Shown one piece after another: positions 21,346 to 33,660 of a stretch of 64,000 nt of DNA. Both the position numbers and the translations under genes were made by a program. Origin of the DNA: Thozetella sp. PMI_491 (taxonomy: Eukaryota > Ascomycota > Sordariomycetes > Chaetosphaeriales > Chaetosphaeriaceae); assembly GCA_021432635.1 (NCBI GenBank), contig MU270025.1, positions 641,244 to 705,243 on the forward strand. The letters run 5' to 3'. A model generated the notes under the pieces. That model saw nothing but the letters and a program-made list of their open reading frames with translations, searched no databases and was not told the origin of the DNA. The stretch's first letter is position 1. Each line of letters opens with the position of its first letter.

Positions 21346-22334
21346 TTAGATGCTAGGCTGGAAGCTGAAGTTATCCTTGTGCAAATTCTCTTGGACCTCC
21401 TCATCGCTCACAAAATTCGCCATAATCTCGATATCATCATGGATGAAGAAGTTGAGCATGCTCGCCGGTAGCTGTGACGTGTCAGTTGGCCGCGACACCT
21501 CTGGACTTGGCAAGCGGGATAGCTCGTGAGCGGAGCACCTACCTTCAGCCTCTGGGTGTAGTTGGGGTACCATCTGGCCTGGTATCCAAGCGCCATCATG
21601 ATCCTATTCTCGCCACTCGGATTAGGCATCCCGGCGTGCCACAGCCTCAAGTCTCTCAAAGTAATGCTGCCCTTCTTGGCCCTCGCTTGGATGGGCGGCC
21701 GGACCGTGCGTCGCTCTTCTAGCTTCTCCGGGAGCACGAAGCAGGTCCTGCCCGTGGCGGTCTCCTGATCCGCGGTCGTGGTGTTCTTGTGGCTTCCGAG
21801 CCAGAACTCGGTCGAGCCATTCTCGGGGCTGAAGTCAGCCAACGGGACGTTGGCAATGACGTAAAATGGCGCTGTCGGATGACCCTTCCACCGGATATCC
21901 TTGTGCACCGGTTGCCGCAACCCTCCAGTCCCGGCAAGGGCGTTATTACCAGTGATAAAGTTCCACCGCGGCCGAGCGCCGAGATAGGCGTTCACGATCT
22001 GGATAACGAACGGATTGAGGTACACGTCGCTGAAGATGAGCTCGGGCTTCAGGGGCGCGCACTGGAGGATGTTGGAGTTGACCCCGTGGTTGAAGGTCTT
22101 GATGTTTGCTAGAATTTGTGGCGTCTCGGCGTGCATGGCAGCGGCGAGCGCGTCGACGTGAGCCACGTCGACGAGATCCTCGAGGACGATGAAGCCATCC
22201 TCGTTGAAGCGCTCAAGGATGTATTGAAGCTTCTCGCGAGAGTATTGGCCCCGCAAAGCTTCCTCTTTGGTCAGAGGGATTGAGGCTGGCTCGTCGGGAC
22301 CTGGGGCGGTCACGGGGTTGCCGACAGAGCCCAT
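21346..22334 (-). CDS. Phytanoyl-CoA dioxygenase (PhyH) family Fe(II)/2-oxoglutarate oxygenase
   Basis: Exons 22334-21543 and 21471-21346 give 305 aa; the intron has GTAGGT..TCACAG borders. The facial triad is visible: H144-x-D146 in QPVHKDIRW and the distal H233 in RLWHAGMPNPSGENR, whose Arg (R244) would bind 2-oxoglutarate. The N-terminal FNEDGFIVLEDLVD is the usual PhyH opening. The family hydroxylates small molecules using O2 and 2-oxoglutarate. In fungi many members work in secondary metabolism or breakdown of amides and lipids, and no substrate can be chosen here. No signal peptide is present, so it is probably cytosolic. Its neighbours do not form an obvious pathway with it. Confidence 0.9.
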
Positions 22335-23070
22335 GTTTATCAACTCTAGGATATAGGGACTAGTGGATCTTTACGTTTGGATGTATGTTGCCTGCGTTAA
22401 TAGAAATTACTAACCAGCAGTGGAACTGGTTATATTGTGTAAAAAGTACGAGTTCGAGCGGGGTCGATACTAGTTGACAATGTTATCTAAGGTAGTCAGA
22501 CATCGGCGTCTAGATCGGAGCTTACAATCCTGGCCATAGAGATTCATGTATGGGACGTGACATCGTCCCACACTTCTCCTTAGCCGTTTATGTGGATATG
22601 CGACGACTGTAGATGTACGTGGACGAAAGTCTCGAGCGATTTATTAGGGACTCTCCACCTTAATCGCTCGACTTTTCTTTGTCTATAGACTATAGCTTAG
22701 CTCAACATTAGTGGTAGGCATAACATTTTGCTGACTTCTTTGAAAACAAAGCATTGATTACTGGTTTTCGAAATGATACGAGGAATTGTCTTCCGAGAAG
22801 TATGGAGGCAACGCCATTTTGTTTTAGTATTGTCCCATAAACGGGAGGCTAGACTGGTGCTCGAATACCCGAGGAGGTCCCCTTTTGTCGGGGCTGTCTC
22901 TGAAAGCGACCCTAGGATCCAATGCCGTTCTCTCAAGGACCTAACCTTGGAGCAGCAACTACAGACTGCCAAGTATGAATGGCATAAGCCTGGGACGTGT
23001 ATACAATCACCTTCGAGCGTCTATAGAGAGCGTGAACATATATTCTACTTTTGTCCTGGTCCATCTACGG
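22335..23070. other. Intergenic, nothing recognised
   Basis: This contains the promoter of the dioxygenase and the downstream region of ATM1. No feature was recognised. Confidence 0.5.
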
Positions 23071-25203
23071 TTACTTCTCAGCAGTCGTGCCATCGCTGCC
23101 TTCTTCGGGAGCCGTCGCCTCCTCGCCGCTCTCTATGTCTTGCGACGACTTGTTCCACAGCTCCTGGTACACGCCGTTGTTTTCGACGAGTTGTGCATGC
23201 GTGCCCTGCTCGACAACCCGCCCTCTGTCCATCACGATGATGAGGTCGGCGTCCGAGATAGTCCGCAGGCGATGCGCGACGAAGACGCTCGTGCGCTTCT
23301 TCTCTCGGATGATGCTGTTGATATTCTGCATGAGCGCGGCCTCCGTCTTGGTATCTAGCGAGCTAGTTGCCTCGTCAAAGAACAACACAGGAGGGTCCTT
23401 CAGGAGAAGCCGCGCCACCGCGAGACGCTGTTTCTCGCCGCCACTGACCATGCCGCCGCGCTCGCCAACTTTGGTCTGATACTTGTCCGGCCAGCTCGTG
23501 ATAATGTCGTGGAGTTGGGCACGACGCGCGGCCGGCTCGACGGCGCTTGCCGGGGCGTCCATGTTGCCGTAGCGGATGTTGAACTCGATGCTGTCGTTGA
23601 AAAGGGGTGTCTCCTGGGGTACCACACCGATCGCTCGACGCAGCGACTCGAGCGTCACGTCGCGGACATCTTGGTCGTCGATGAGGATCTGACCGGACTG
23701 AACGTCATACGAACGGTACAGGAGGCGGAGGAGGGTCGACTTCCCGCAGCCACTGGGCCCGACGACCGCGACCTTCTTACCAGCCGGAATCGTCACGCTG
23801 AGATTCTGCAGGACTGGTGTGTTCTCTCGGTAGGCAAAAGTGACATTCTCGAAGCGAATTTCACCTCCCTTCGCCAGTGCCAACTCCTTCGCATCCGGCC
23901 TGTCTTTGATGGCCAAGCTCTCCTTCTGGAGGTTAAAGAGCTTCTCCATGTCGAGCAGAGACTGCCGCATCTCGCGGTACACCGAGCCGAGGAAGTTCAG
24001 AGGCATGGAGAGCTGGAAGACGAGCCCGTTGATCATGACGAGGTCGCCCACCGTGAGAGCGCCCGCCTGGACGCCATACGCGCCGAGAAACATGGTGGCG
24101 GTAAGTGCCGTGGAAAAGATGACGTTCTGGCCACTGTTCAGAAACGCCAGAGATGTGAGTGTGTTTATAGTGTTCTTCTCATAGTCCTGCAGGGCCTTGT
24201 CGTATCGACCGACCTCGAACTTCTCGTTATTGAAGAAGCGCACCGCGTCGTGGTTTAGTAACGCATCCGTCGCCAACGCCTGCGCCCTTGTGTCGGCGGC
24301 GTTCGCCCGTCTCCGGAACTTTGTGCGCCAGGCAGTCGTCGTGATGGTGAACGCGGTATAAGCGGTAAGAGTCGCGGCAGTGATTGCCGCATACAGCCAC
24401 CCGTACTTGATGGTGAGGATGCCGCAAACCACGCTCACCTCGAAGATGGTGGGGAAGATATGGAATATCATGCTCTGGAGTACAAAGCTGATGCCACGCG
24501 TCCCGCGGTCGATATCCTTGGTTAAACCTCCGACGGATCTCGTCAGGTGGAATTTAGTGTCCAGCCTCAGGAGGTGGTGGAAGGTGTCGCGTGCCACCGA
24601 TCGGACGGCGCGCTGGGAGACCGAGGCAAACAATGCGTTGCGCATCTCGCCAAAAACGGTGGCGCCGATCCTGGCGAATCCGTAGCCGAAGATAAGGGTA
24701 GACACTGACACGGTGAGCGCAGTGGCTGGGTCGTTGACCGCCAGATTCAGGCCATCCACGATTTCCTTGAAGAAGAAGGGTACTTGAACGTTCAGATATT
24801 TCCCCCCCATCATCAGGCCTACTGCACCCACCACACGAGCCTTCGCCCATGGATTGTGTTTTGGCCAGAGGTACTTCGTCATGTCTTTGATAATGGCCCA
24901 GTCTGCCTTCCTCTGCTCCTGGGCCTGGTTCTTGGCTGTTGCCAGTTCCTGCGCCGGCTTCGACGCAGCGGGCGCTACCGTGCCGGAGACGGCAGCTTTG
25001 ACACTGCCCGCCGTAGTAGGGCCATTGTTCCTCAGCAACGGTGTAGTCGCGAATATACGGTAGCCAGGAAGAGCGCCATGGGTCTTTGGCGAAGGCAGAG
25101 GCCGTGAGCTGGAAGCTGCTCTCAGAATCCACTGTTTTCCATACCGGAGAGTCGTCCTAGAGACAGGATGCCCCCCCATGGGAACATGAATGCCTCGTAT
25201 CAT
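23071..25203 (-). CDS. ATM1: Mitochondrial ABC exporter Atm1 (iron-sulfur precursor export)
   Basis: A single exon codes for 710 aa from ATG 25203. The frame stays open further upstream, but without an ATG that fits the family length. The N-terminus is Arg/Ser-rich with few acidic residues, as expected for a mitochondrial presequence. A six-helix ABC transmembrane domain follows ([20 protein letters not shown] and [20 protein letters not shown] are typical Atm1 stretches). The nucleotide-binding domain has Walker [10 protein letters not shown], signature VSGGEKQR, Walker [13 protein letters not shown] and H-loop VAHRLRTI. Half-transporters of this type dimerise in the inner membrane and export a glutathione-linked sulfur compound for cytosolic Fe-S protein assembly. 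This is a conserved housekeeping gene. Confidence 0.97.
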   Translation of the reverse strand: MIRGIHVPMGGHPVSRTTLRYGKQWILRAASSSRPLPSPKTHGALPGYRIFATTPLLRNNGPTTAGSVKAAVSGTVAPAASKPAQELATAKNQAQEQRKADWAIIKDMTKYLWPKHNPWAKARVVGAVGLMMGGKYLNVQVPFFFKEIVDGLNLAVNDPATALTVSVSTLIFGYGFARIGATVFGEMRNALFASVSQRAVRSVARDTFHHLLRLDTKFHLTRSVGGLTKDIDRGTRGISFVLQSMIFHIFPTIFEVSVVCGILTIKYGWLYAAITAATLTAYTAFTITTTAWRTKFRRRANAADTRAQALATDALLNHDAVRFFNNEKFEVGRYDKALQDYEKNTINTLTSLAFLNSGQNVIFSTALTATMFLGAYGVQAGALTVGDLVMINGLVFQLSMPLNFLGSVYREMRQSLLDMEKLFNLQKESLAIKDRPDAKELALAKGGEIRFENVTFAYRENTPVLQNLSVTIPAGKKVAVVGPSGCGKSTLLRLLYRSYDVQSGQILIDDQDVRDVTLESLRRAIGVVPQETPLFNDSIEFNIRYGNMDAPASAVEPAARRAQLHDIITSWPDKYQTKVGERGGMVSGGEKQRLAVARLLLKDPPVLFFDEATSSLDTKTEAALMQNINSIIREKKRTSVFVAHRLRTISDADLIIVMDRGRVVEQGTHAQLVENNGVYQELWNKSSQDIESGEEATAPEEGSDGTTAEK

Positions 25204-26231
25204 GGCTATACTGTGTCTATAGTCCTGATGGCCGCGAGTTGGAAGCTCATAGCGACTTGCCGGAAGCGCAGGTGCTTTCGGAATCGAGTAGCGAAATGAC
25301 CCCGGATGTGCTGTGTGAGTTTGATAGGTGTCACGGCGTGCAATAATCGCGCGTGAACCACAACGAGAGGGTAGAGTGGAGTGGCCGGCCGGCCGGTCGG
25401 GAGGACGGAGGCGACGAGGACGGATTCTGCGCGAATAAGTGGTTAGCTTGCGCTGGCGGCGGACAGTGTAGTAGCTCGACAATCGAAAGATGATTACTTG
25501 GGTAGTCACCTTTAGGCGTTCAACCGACTATATATGCCGCAGCAGCGAGCCCGGGAGGTCTGGAGGGAAGCGTCGCGTGCCTCTCGGGCGAAGCGCAACC
25601 CCTCCTCTGCGACGGCGTGCCGGTGCAGCCCAGCTCGCGAGCGGGTGCCTAGAATGGGAGTGGATTGGCAATTGAATGGACTCGTCCCACCAGAGAACGG
25701 CGGCAAGAGGTCGTCGGGCGTATCTTACGAGAGTTGTTCGGGTGTTGCGTCCTGTTCTAAGCTCTTACCGAGCTCGCCAGGAGCTTTCTTGCGCAGTGGG
25801 GCCTTCTGCCAATGATGCAATTCGCCCCTCGAATTGGTGGATGCTGAGTCATCAGGGCCGCGTTACGGCCGCATTCGGTGCTAAGACAAGGAGCTACGTG
25901 AACTGTATCGGCAAGACGGGTAGGCATTGGCGGTGTCACAACGAGGAACTACGGATGGCAAGGTCAACACGCTTCAATGCACCTTGTATTGCAGTGGAAT
26001 GCCCACACTAGGACACGCCGCATCACACACGCCTAAATTCGGCGGCCAGCTATGCCAAACCAGACCCTGACCTGAACTCAAACCTTCCTGTTTATGCGCC
26101 GTAACCTCCAAACGCCTTGCAATGCGGGCCGTAGCTCGTAGCTTCATCACGGACATGATGGAAAGCACGGAAACAACACCCCCGTAACACCAATTCGCAC
26201 ACGCACATGCACACGCACGCCGTCCCCCGCT
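25204..26231. other. Intergenic: ATM1 promoter side and kinesin downstream side
   Basis: No gene was recognised. There is a CA/AC-rich stretch near 26195-26220. Confidence 0.55.
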
Positions 26232-28449
26232 TCAGGCAGTCAGACCGTCATATGCCCTCTCCAAGGCACGCCCGCCCATCCCGGGCAGCATGCGCAATTC
26301 TGTCAGAGACGCGATGGGGTTCTCGAGGCTGTCGACCAAGTCCTGCGCCTTCTTTGCCCCGAACCCGTGCAGGCCTCTGATGAGGACTAGGTCCCGCGAG
26401 TTCACAATGTCGAGAAGCTGCCTCGCTCGCGGCGTGGGTGGGCCGTCGGACTCGATGGAGCTCGGAGCTTTAGCCACCTTCTGCTTCCGCGAAGCCTTGC
26501 TACGTTGCCGATGAAGGAAGCTCTCTTCCTCTATGTCTGCGTCACCGCCCTGGTAGTCGCTGTCATTGTCGTCGTCATCCGCAGCCGCTCGCTTTCTGCG
26601 CTCAGGTTTCCGCTCCTGGTGGTCGTGCCTGTTCGGCTGGGAAGCACCCGACCCTCCGAGCTTGGCCCGAAGCCTCTCGATCTTGGCCATGAGCTTGGCC
26701 TGGCCTGGGAAGAATGGGAGGGCCTGTTCATAGAAGTGAAGCGCGGCCTCATCATCGCCTCGTTCCTTGGCCTGGCGCGCCTGCAAAAGCAGCCTTAGGC
26801 CAGGGGACCGGGGGTCATCCTGCTCGTTGCTTTCTATGCGCTTCTCGAGCGCCTTAAGGCGCCGCTCAACTTCTTGCGTGATCTGGCCGCGATCCTGACC
26901 GTCATGTTCCTCTTGGGAAGGCGCCTGTGCAGCGACGATGGTCTCGGCGACGGCGGCGGCCCGCGAGGCCAAGATCTCGGCTACCTTCTTCTCTACCATG
27001 GCCTCGATCTGGGCCTCGGAAATGGCCGGTGTCTGGTACGCGGCTGGCCGGACCAGAGTCTGCTGCGTCGGCCGTGCAAGCTTAGAAGGGCGACTCGCGG
27101 CGAGCTCGGGGTCGGACGGGCGCTTGACGGAGGTCGACCTCCGGGGCTGGGCGCTGTTGGCATTCGGAATCGGACGAGCTGCGAGCGGCTTCGCCCGGTC
27201 CGTGTAGACGCTGAAAGCCTTGACGGGCTTGTCCTTGTCCTTCTCTGCTGCCTTCGCAGCATTCGCCGCGGCCCCGGTAGCAACATTATGGGCATTGGCG
27301 AGCAGACGCAGCGGCTGGCGCATCATGCTGATGGCAGCCGTATTGCTCCTCGGGGGCTGCTTGTATACAACTTCGTTCTCGATCTCGCGGACCTCGATTC
27401 GCTTGGCGCGGGAGCTGACGTTCAGGCTGCTCAGCGTGTCTAGATGGTAGCTCCGCATAGGAGCGAGGTTCAGAATCATGATGGTGATGCCGTTGTTCTG
27501 CCCCAAGGACAAAATCCGCGTCATCTTAGACTCGCGGTAGGGGATCCGCTTGTCGCCTCGGGAGATTGCATCGATGCACTGGCTGAGCACAAACAGGCTC
27601 TTGTTGATGGCAGCCGATTCAATCAGCCTCTCCTTACCATTGTCCGTTCTTCGGTTGTCCTCAGAACCGGCAAGATCGATGGCCGAGGCCGTGCTCTCGC
27701 GGATCATATCGCCCGTAGTCTGGGTGACTTTGACACGGATAATCGCGTGACTCCTGCTACTGTGCGCATTGAGCTTAGTCGCGGCCGTGACGCGGTTGTT
27801 GTTAGCCTCGATGTACATCCGCTCAAAGTCCTTTAGGTCTCCGCAGGCACGTTCCGACAGCCCCACCACCACCGTCTTGCCGTGGTTGTCTCGCAGCGGG
27901 AGGCCGGATGGCGTGCGCTTCTCGGGCGGCTCGAGCAGATCAAAGACCTTGTCGTTGTAAATCTCGTAGTACGAGAGCGCCACCTCGACGGTGGTCTCGC
28001 CGTCCGAATCCTTCATGATCTTCTTGCCCCGACGGAAGACATTGCTGAGGAGTCTGGGAATCACCCCGCGCTCGGCTAGCTTCATTCCGCCGCGCATTGT
28101 GTGCGTCTTGCCGGTACCGGTAACGCCGTACGCAAAGATAGTAACGTCGAGGCCTTGGAAGAGAGCTTTCATGTGAGGAGCAACTGGGCGGGCGTCAGCG
28201 CATCGTCGCCGGCAGCCCTCGAGGTTCAGTGGACTTGCCTTCAGAGGTAAACAGATCTTCTTGCGAGGTGCCTTGATCGTAAACACTGTTGAAGGCAAAT
28301 GAAAACTCTTCAGCCTCATTCTTGGGGCTGGGGATCTTGACGAGCGTCAATGGCTTGTCCTCCGCAGCCCTGTCTGCCCTAACGATGATGTCCTTGTCCA
28401 GCTCCTTCTCGAGGAGAGGACGTATTCTTGCCACGACGCGGACCGACAT
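26232..28449 (-). CDS. Kinesin-10 family motor (KIF22/Kid type)
   Basis: Exons 28449-28239 and 28183-26232 give 720 aa. The motor domain starts at the very N-terminus (MSVRVVARIRPLL). The P-loop is GVTGTGKTHT (90-99), switch I is NAHSSRSH, and switch II is DLAGSE. The tail contains a charged helical part and a C-terminal helix-hairpin-helix pair (LIRGLHGFGAKKAQDLVDSL, ELRMLPGMGGRALERAYDGL). That arrangement is diagnostic for kinesin-10 chromokinesins, which bind DNA and push chromosome arms along spindle microtubules. The intron has a GC donor (G|GCAAGT..CCCAG): no GT site joins the frame, while this one restores SEVAPHMKALFQGLDV exactly. Confidence 0.93.
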
Positions 28450-28840
28450 TGTGTTGGATCAATGGCGCATTGAGGAGGGGACAAGAGGATGAGGGGGTCG
28501 GAAGGGGGAGGGAATGAGGCTTTTCGAACTGTGTCGCGGGGGGGTGCAACACGGTCTCGCTCGCGGGCAGAATATAGGCGTTGTAGTAACGTGGATGGTC
28601 CCTGGCGGTGGGACAATTTACGGCGGGTTTGGTGCTCGGGAAGGTTGTTTTGGCCATAGCTTCCTCGCCAAGGTCGCCCAGCAACGGCCCTGGAGCCGCA
28701 GCCCCACGTCGAAAAAATGCCGGTGGCCTGTGCTCCGGCGTCCCGATTGGCGCCGTTTGGTGACGTTCTGAGCAACCGGTTTGAGCTTCGACCTGGTCTC
28801 TCTGCTGCATCGGCAAGGCTACCGATACCTTGCGTGCGCA
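28450..28840. promoter_or_regulatory. Divergent promoter, kinesin-10 / AIM24
   Basis: A 391-base gap lies between two genes transcribed away from each other. No defined element was recognised. Confidence 0.5.
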
Positions 28841-30122
28841 ATGATGGGCAGCCGACTACCGCTGGTCAGGGCGGGACAGTCCCTCAAGCGCGCCGTCCGG
28901 CCGCCGCGAGGCTTCGTGTGCCGGCAGTGCCGCGCAATCCAAATCAGCGCATCGCCGACGACCGAGTCTCCGGCCGGCATTGATGCCTTTGGAGCTTCCA
29001 GAGACTCCGCAGGTGGGCATTGGCCCTCGTCGCCCCCTTCGTTACAGCCGCTGACCGCGTCGCAGATGCTCGGTTCGAGATCCTCGGGTCGCCGTACTCG
29101 CTGCTCTCCGTCACCCTCTCCGCGTCGCAGAACCTGTACACCCGCAGAGGCACCCTCGTCTCGGTCGCAGGAAAGGCCGAGAATGTGCGTTGCTCCTGAT
29201 GCGCCAGCTCCCTGCGAACACTGGCTAATTATACGGAATCTAGGCACAATCGACGCTCTCTCTCCTCTTCCCCTTCAGCCGCGCTTTCCTTGGCATCCCC
29301 TTCCTCTACCAGCGCGTCTCCTCAACGACACCCATCACGGCCCTGATCGCCACAAAGTCCCCGACGACGACGTTCACCATCTTGCACCTCGACGGCACCA
29401 CCGACTGGCAGATTGCTCAGCGCAATGCGCTGCTTGCCTGGACGGGGCACACGCTGGCGCTCTCGCCGCGGATTCAGCGGGGGCTCTCTCTGGCGCACTG
29501 GGGCAACACACACTTGACGGGGCGTGGCCTGGCGGCGCTGAGCTCGCCCGGCCAGATCTACCAGCTCACGCTGGCCGAAGGAGAGGAGATGGTCCTCCAC
29601 CCCTCCCACGTGGTGGCCTATTCGCTGTCTAAGAACCCGCCTCTGCCGTTTCGCCTACGGAGCACCAACCTGCGCCTTCAGGTCCCATCTGTTCCCGCAT
29701 TCATTTCGCGCGCCATCGGAAACGCGGTTCCGGACAGACTCACCAGGTTCTTGGCCGCTATGCGAGGCTCGGACACGTACAAATTCGTCTCTCGTCTCCT
29801 TTTTGGGCTCCGGACCGCAGCCCGGAGGACCATCTGGGGTGACCGACTATTCTTGCAATTCAAGGGGCCGACCACGATCCTCATGTCGAGCCGCGGCGTC
29901 CGAGTCAGCGAGGTCTTGACGAACGACCAAGTGAACGAGATTGCGGACACAGAAGCCGGCGCCGTGCCCGCGGCTGTGGAGCTGGCGACCAAGCCGCCGG
30001 CCGACCCTGCAGCGGGGCAGGCCGGCGAGAGCCACCCGGTGGCGATCCATATCGCAAAGGTGGGCAAGGGCGGAAAGGTTACCTTCGAGGACGCTAAGGA
30101 CCTGAAGGAATTTGTCCGGTGA
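28841..30122 (+). CDS. AIM24: Aim24 family mitochondrial inner-membrane protein
   Basis: Exons 28841-29012, 29066-29184 and 29244-30122 give 389 aa. Introns are short (53 and 59 nt) with GTGGGC..CGCAG and GTGCGT..TCTAG borders, and phases agree. The N-terminus is basic ([17 protein letters not shown]) and looks like a mitochondrial presequence. The Aim24/TRAP-like beta fold follows: [33 protein letters not shown], then [20 protein letters not shown] and [20 protein letters not shown]. In yeast the protein supports MICOS integrity and respiratory complexes. Its 3' end converges on the sugar-acid dehydratase gene 212 bases away. Confidence 0.93.
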
Positions 30123-30334
30123 TGACGATGTAATGATAGACAAAAGTCACCTTAGACGACTGGGACTCTCCTATGTGGGCGGACTGTACTACTCTGTACC
30201 TTTTTCTTTATCCTGATAGCCGAACCACTCTCTTGGTTGCTTGCGGACATGCTAGGCGGCCTTCAGCTCGATCTACTATCTTCGCCTCGACTCCGTGCCA
30301 TGACGTCGGAGGGCATGGGGCGGGAAGGGCAGAA

Positions 30335-31699
30335 TTACCACTCTCTGACCTCTCCCCCCGGCCCAATGAACCCCGGACTAACCCAGGCCGGCGCATCCTT
30401 AGACAACGCTCTCACCTGCTCCTCGTCCACTTCGATGCCTAGCCCAGGCCCTTTGGGGAGGTCTATATAGCCGCCTTTGATAGCCCACACATCGGGATTC
30501 TTGATATACGTGGTGATATCGTGCCCGGTGTTGTTGTAGTGAATACCTAGGCTCATTTCCTGGATCACAAAGTTGGGCGACGCCGCGTCAACCTGCACGT
30601 TGGCCGCCAGCGCGATCGGTCCTAGCGGGCAGTGCGGTGCCAGGGAGACGTCGTACGTCTCGGCCATGGCGGCGATGCGTTTCATCTCGGAGATGCCGCC
30701 GATGTGGCTGATGTCGGGCTGCAAGATGTCAACGCATCCGGCCTCGAGGAACGGCCGGACGTCCCACCGGCTGTGTAGCCTCTCCCCGAGCGCGATGGGG
30801 ATGCTGGTCTGCTGCGACAGGGCAGCGATGCCGCCGATGTGCTCTGAGAGCAGCGGCTCCTCGATAAACAAGGGCTCGTGCGGTTCCAGCGCTCGGGCGA
30901 GCTGCTTAGCCATTGGTTTATGCACGCGGCCATGGAAGTCGAGGCCGGCGTCCATCCCGAGTCCCTTGACGGCCTTGAGGCGTTCGACGCAGCCGTGCAG
31001 GGCGCTCGGGGAGTCAAGCCAGCCTAGGTCCTCGGTCGCATTCATCTTGACGGCCTGGAAGCCCTGCCCCTGCCGCGCCTTGCTGTTGCCTACGTCAACA
31101 CGGGACGATAACGCAAGGGAGCGGCATGCTTACGCCTGAAGTTCCACATCGCCAGGTCGGTCGCCGCCGATCCAGGCATACACCTTGAGGGTGTCCCGCA
31201 CTTTGCCCCCGAGCAGCTGATAGATGGGCACACCCAGCTTCCTCGCTGCTTCGGTCAGCTGACTGTCTTATAAGACTTCGGTGGTGGGGGGAACCCCCTA
31301 GGAAGACCCCTGGAGGAGGACACCACAACCTTTGAGGTCCCAGAGGGCAATATCGATCCCGGCTAAGGCGCTCATGAAGACGGGCCCGCCCCGGTAGAAG
31401 CTAGTCCGCCATGACAATTGCCAGATGTGCTCAATGTCACTGCCCGCTCGCGCAATCGGTTAGCGGCAACTTGGCCCGGGAGGAGGAGCCCGGCGCAGCG
31501 GAATATGGTGGGGGTCACATTACTCGGCGTCCAGTCCGTGGTATCTCTGGAACCAGGCGTCGAGGCACCCCTCGACGGCCTGGCTGTGACCCTCGAGCGA
31601 GGCCTCGCCCCAGCCAACGTGGCCGTCCTCGTCCGTGATCTTGACGAAGAGCCACCGGGGCGGCACCCGGAAATATTCCATAGACGTGATTTTGCCCAT
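30335..31699 (-). CDS. D-galactonate dehydratase-like enzyme (enolase superfamily, MR/MLE)
   Basis: Four exons are inferred: 31699-31524, 31439-31330, 31245-31134 and 31082-30335 (381 aa, the family's normal length). Start ATG 31699 ([16 protein letters not shown]) matches bacterial DgoD; an ATG at 31795 in frame would add an unlike 32 residues. Metal ligands and catalytic residues are in place: [13 protein letters not shown] (Asp, His), FIEEPLL (Glu), [11 protein letters not shown] (Glu) and [15 protein letters not shown] (His). The family removes water from an aldonate to give a 2-keto-3-deoxy acid, for DgoD from D-galactonate. It is divergent from the aldolase gene (387 bases between starts), which fits consecutive steps. 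The real aldonate in this fungus may differ. Confidence 0.9.
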
Positions 31700-32086
31700 C
31701 CTGAAGCGAAGATCCTGCTCGACAAACTCACACCGCGGGGTTCCGGCGCCAGCTTGCACCGGGGTGCCCCCTTTCGGCCTACGCGGGCCTAGCATCGGCT
31801 TTTGTGTACGAACGTAAGCGGGGGGGTGCCATAAAAAAGGGGAGAGCTTCCCCGGCCCGCCGCCCCTCCATCCACTAGAGGACTCGTTAATGACAGCTTC
31901 GGGCTGTCAATGACCCGAACCCCAACTTCAACCCCAACTTGCGACATCGGGATATCATGCTCGCATCAACGCCCCCTTATGATCTCCAGCGCAGCCTGAC
32001 TGTTGCCCAATCTCTCCCCATTTCTGTCCTCATTCCTCGCCTCAGCCACGCACCCTTCCTGTGCCGCCCTCTTGCACCGCATCGCC
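31700..32086. promoter_or_regulatory. Divergent promoter, dehydratase / aldolase
   Basis: A 387-base shared promoter. It holds the interrupted palindrome GGGGAGAGCTTCCCC (31839-31853) and a short repeat CCCCAACTTCAACCCCAACT near 31920. GCTTCCCC also occurs upstream of other cluster genes (38281, 42170 and, inverted, 51841). Confidence 0.45.
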
Positions 32087-33201
32087 ATGGCTGCTACCGT
32101 CCGAAGCCCACCTCACGGCATCTTTGTCCCCGTACCCACCTTCTTCCGGCCGGCCGCCGAGAAGACGGGAGTCGAGGCAAAGGTCGATGTCGAGACGCAG
32201 ATCAAGCACAGCGTCTATCTCGCGCAAAACGGCATCACCGGTCTCGTGCTCCTGGGCTCAACCGGCGAGGCGATCCACCTGACTCGGGCCGAGCGCTCCG
32301 AGCTCGTGTCGGGCGTCAAGAAGGGCCTCGAGGATGCTGGCTATCCTGACTACCCAATCCAGGCGGGCGTGCTCACAAACGGCATCGAAGAGACGCTGGA
32401 GTGGCTGCATGACTACGCTAAGGCGGGTGCTCAGTGGGGGCTTGTACTGGTACCTGGTTACTTCGGGCCGTCCGTGAACCAAGACAACATCCGGGAGTGG
32501 TTCACTACCATTGCTGATAATAGCCCTATCCCCATTCTCATGTGAGAGCTCATTCGTCCGTGGCAGCCCGTGAGGCCATGCTCCTGCGGAACCTAACCTT
32601 TCTGGACAGCTACAACTACCCTGGTGTTACCAACAACATCCTAGTGCAACCCGAGACCTATAGCGTCCTGGGCCAGCATCCCAATATCGTGGGGGTCAAG
32701 ATGTACGCAAGTAAACTATAGACTCTTCCGGCCTCATGCTGACCACCCCCCGTCAGGTCTCACGGCAACGTCTCGCTTCACCTGCAGGTCTCGCTGGACC
32801 CCGCGATCGACCACAACAAGTTCCGTGTATACAGCGGCTTTGGTCAGCAGCTGGCCCCCATCTACTTCTTTGGCGCCGCCGGAGTGATTGACGGTCTCGC
32901 GGCCTTCTACCCCAAGACGGTCGTCAAGCTCTTCTCGCTCGTCTCCAACATCGAGAACGGTGTCGACGCGGCCACGCTGGCCGAGATCCGGCGCCTCCAG
33001 TACGTCATCAGCCGGGCCGAGGAGTTTATCGGCCGGTCCGGTGGCATTGTGGGCATCAAGGAGGCCGTGTACCGCCGCACTGGCCTCGGCACCCTGGAGG
33101 GCGGCAGGTTGCCGCTGAAGGGCGCCCTGCCTGCCGGGCAGTGGGAGAAGCACCTGGCGCTGGAGCTGGCCGAGATCGAGAAGGTCGAGGCGTCTTTGTG
33201 A
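32087..33201 (+). CDS. DHDPS/NAL-fold aldolase, probably 2-keto-3-deoxy-L-fuconate (or L-galactonate) aldolase
   Basis: Exons 32087-32541, 32610-32702 and 32757-33201 give 330 aa. Splice phases restore IYNYPGVTNN and GVKMSHGNVS across the two junctions. Class I aldolase hallmarks: LGSTGEAIHLTRAER (G57-E61 substrate carboxylate loop), Tyr153 in YNYPG and Schiff-base Lys182 in VGVKMS. Fungal relatives include the L-threo-3-deoxy-hexulosonate aldolase of galacturonate breakdown (GaaC/LGA1), which releases pyruvate. Acting on 2-keto-3-deoxy-L-fuconate it would give pyruvate and L-lactaldehyde. It shares a promoter with one dehydratase and lies 9.6 kb from the other. The fold is certain; the substrate is inferred from context. 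Confidence 0.88.
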
Positions 33202-33660
33202 ACAATATCTGGCGAGACAGTCGCTACGCATGGCAAGAACATACCACCTCCTTACCAAATAGACTTGCTCGTGTTCCAGCCGCTTTGCCCTCGCGGCGCC
33301 ATTTTGCAACTTGTATCTAAAACGTACCGACCCCATCGGATGCGGGGGCGGGGATAAAATGGGGCCGCTCTCTTGGCGTCTTGTCCAAAGGCCCGGGATA
33401 TGCTCCTGAGTCCTAGTCTTTGCTGGGGATATGAGGCGGTTCCACTGACGGAAAGACTACCTCTTGCTACGCGACCAAGAAACTTAGTTATACCTAGATG
33501 CGTCATGGGCCTGTGACGTTGTTTCAACGTGGAATCCTGGAGCAGTAGACGGCGATTCCCCGGAAGAGTTCGACAAGGGTTGTGTACAGAATAATTTAGA
33601 GGCACGACGTATATACAGTAGACCGCTACGATTCCCATGCCCGTCCCTACCTCTGTACTC
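33202..33660. other. Convergent intergenic gap
   Basis: Terminal region between the aldolase and the deacetylase; nothing recognised. Confidence 0.5.

Noticed and set aside
25204-25509. N-terminal extension of ATM1 by 102 codons
   Set aside because: The extension has no ATG start, and the ATG at 25203 gives the usual family length and presequence.
31700-31795. Earlier in-frame ATG (31795) for the DgoD-like gene
   Set aside because: The extra residues do not resemble the family, whose N-terminus aligns at ATG 31699.
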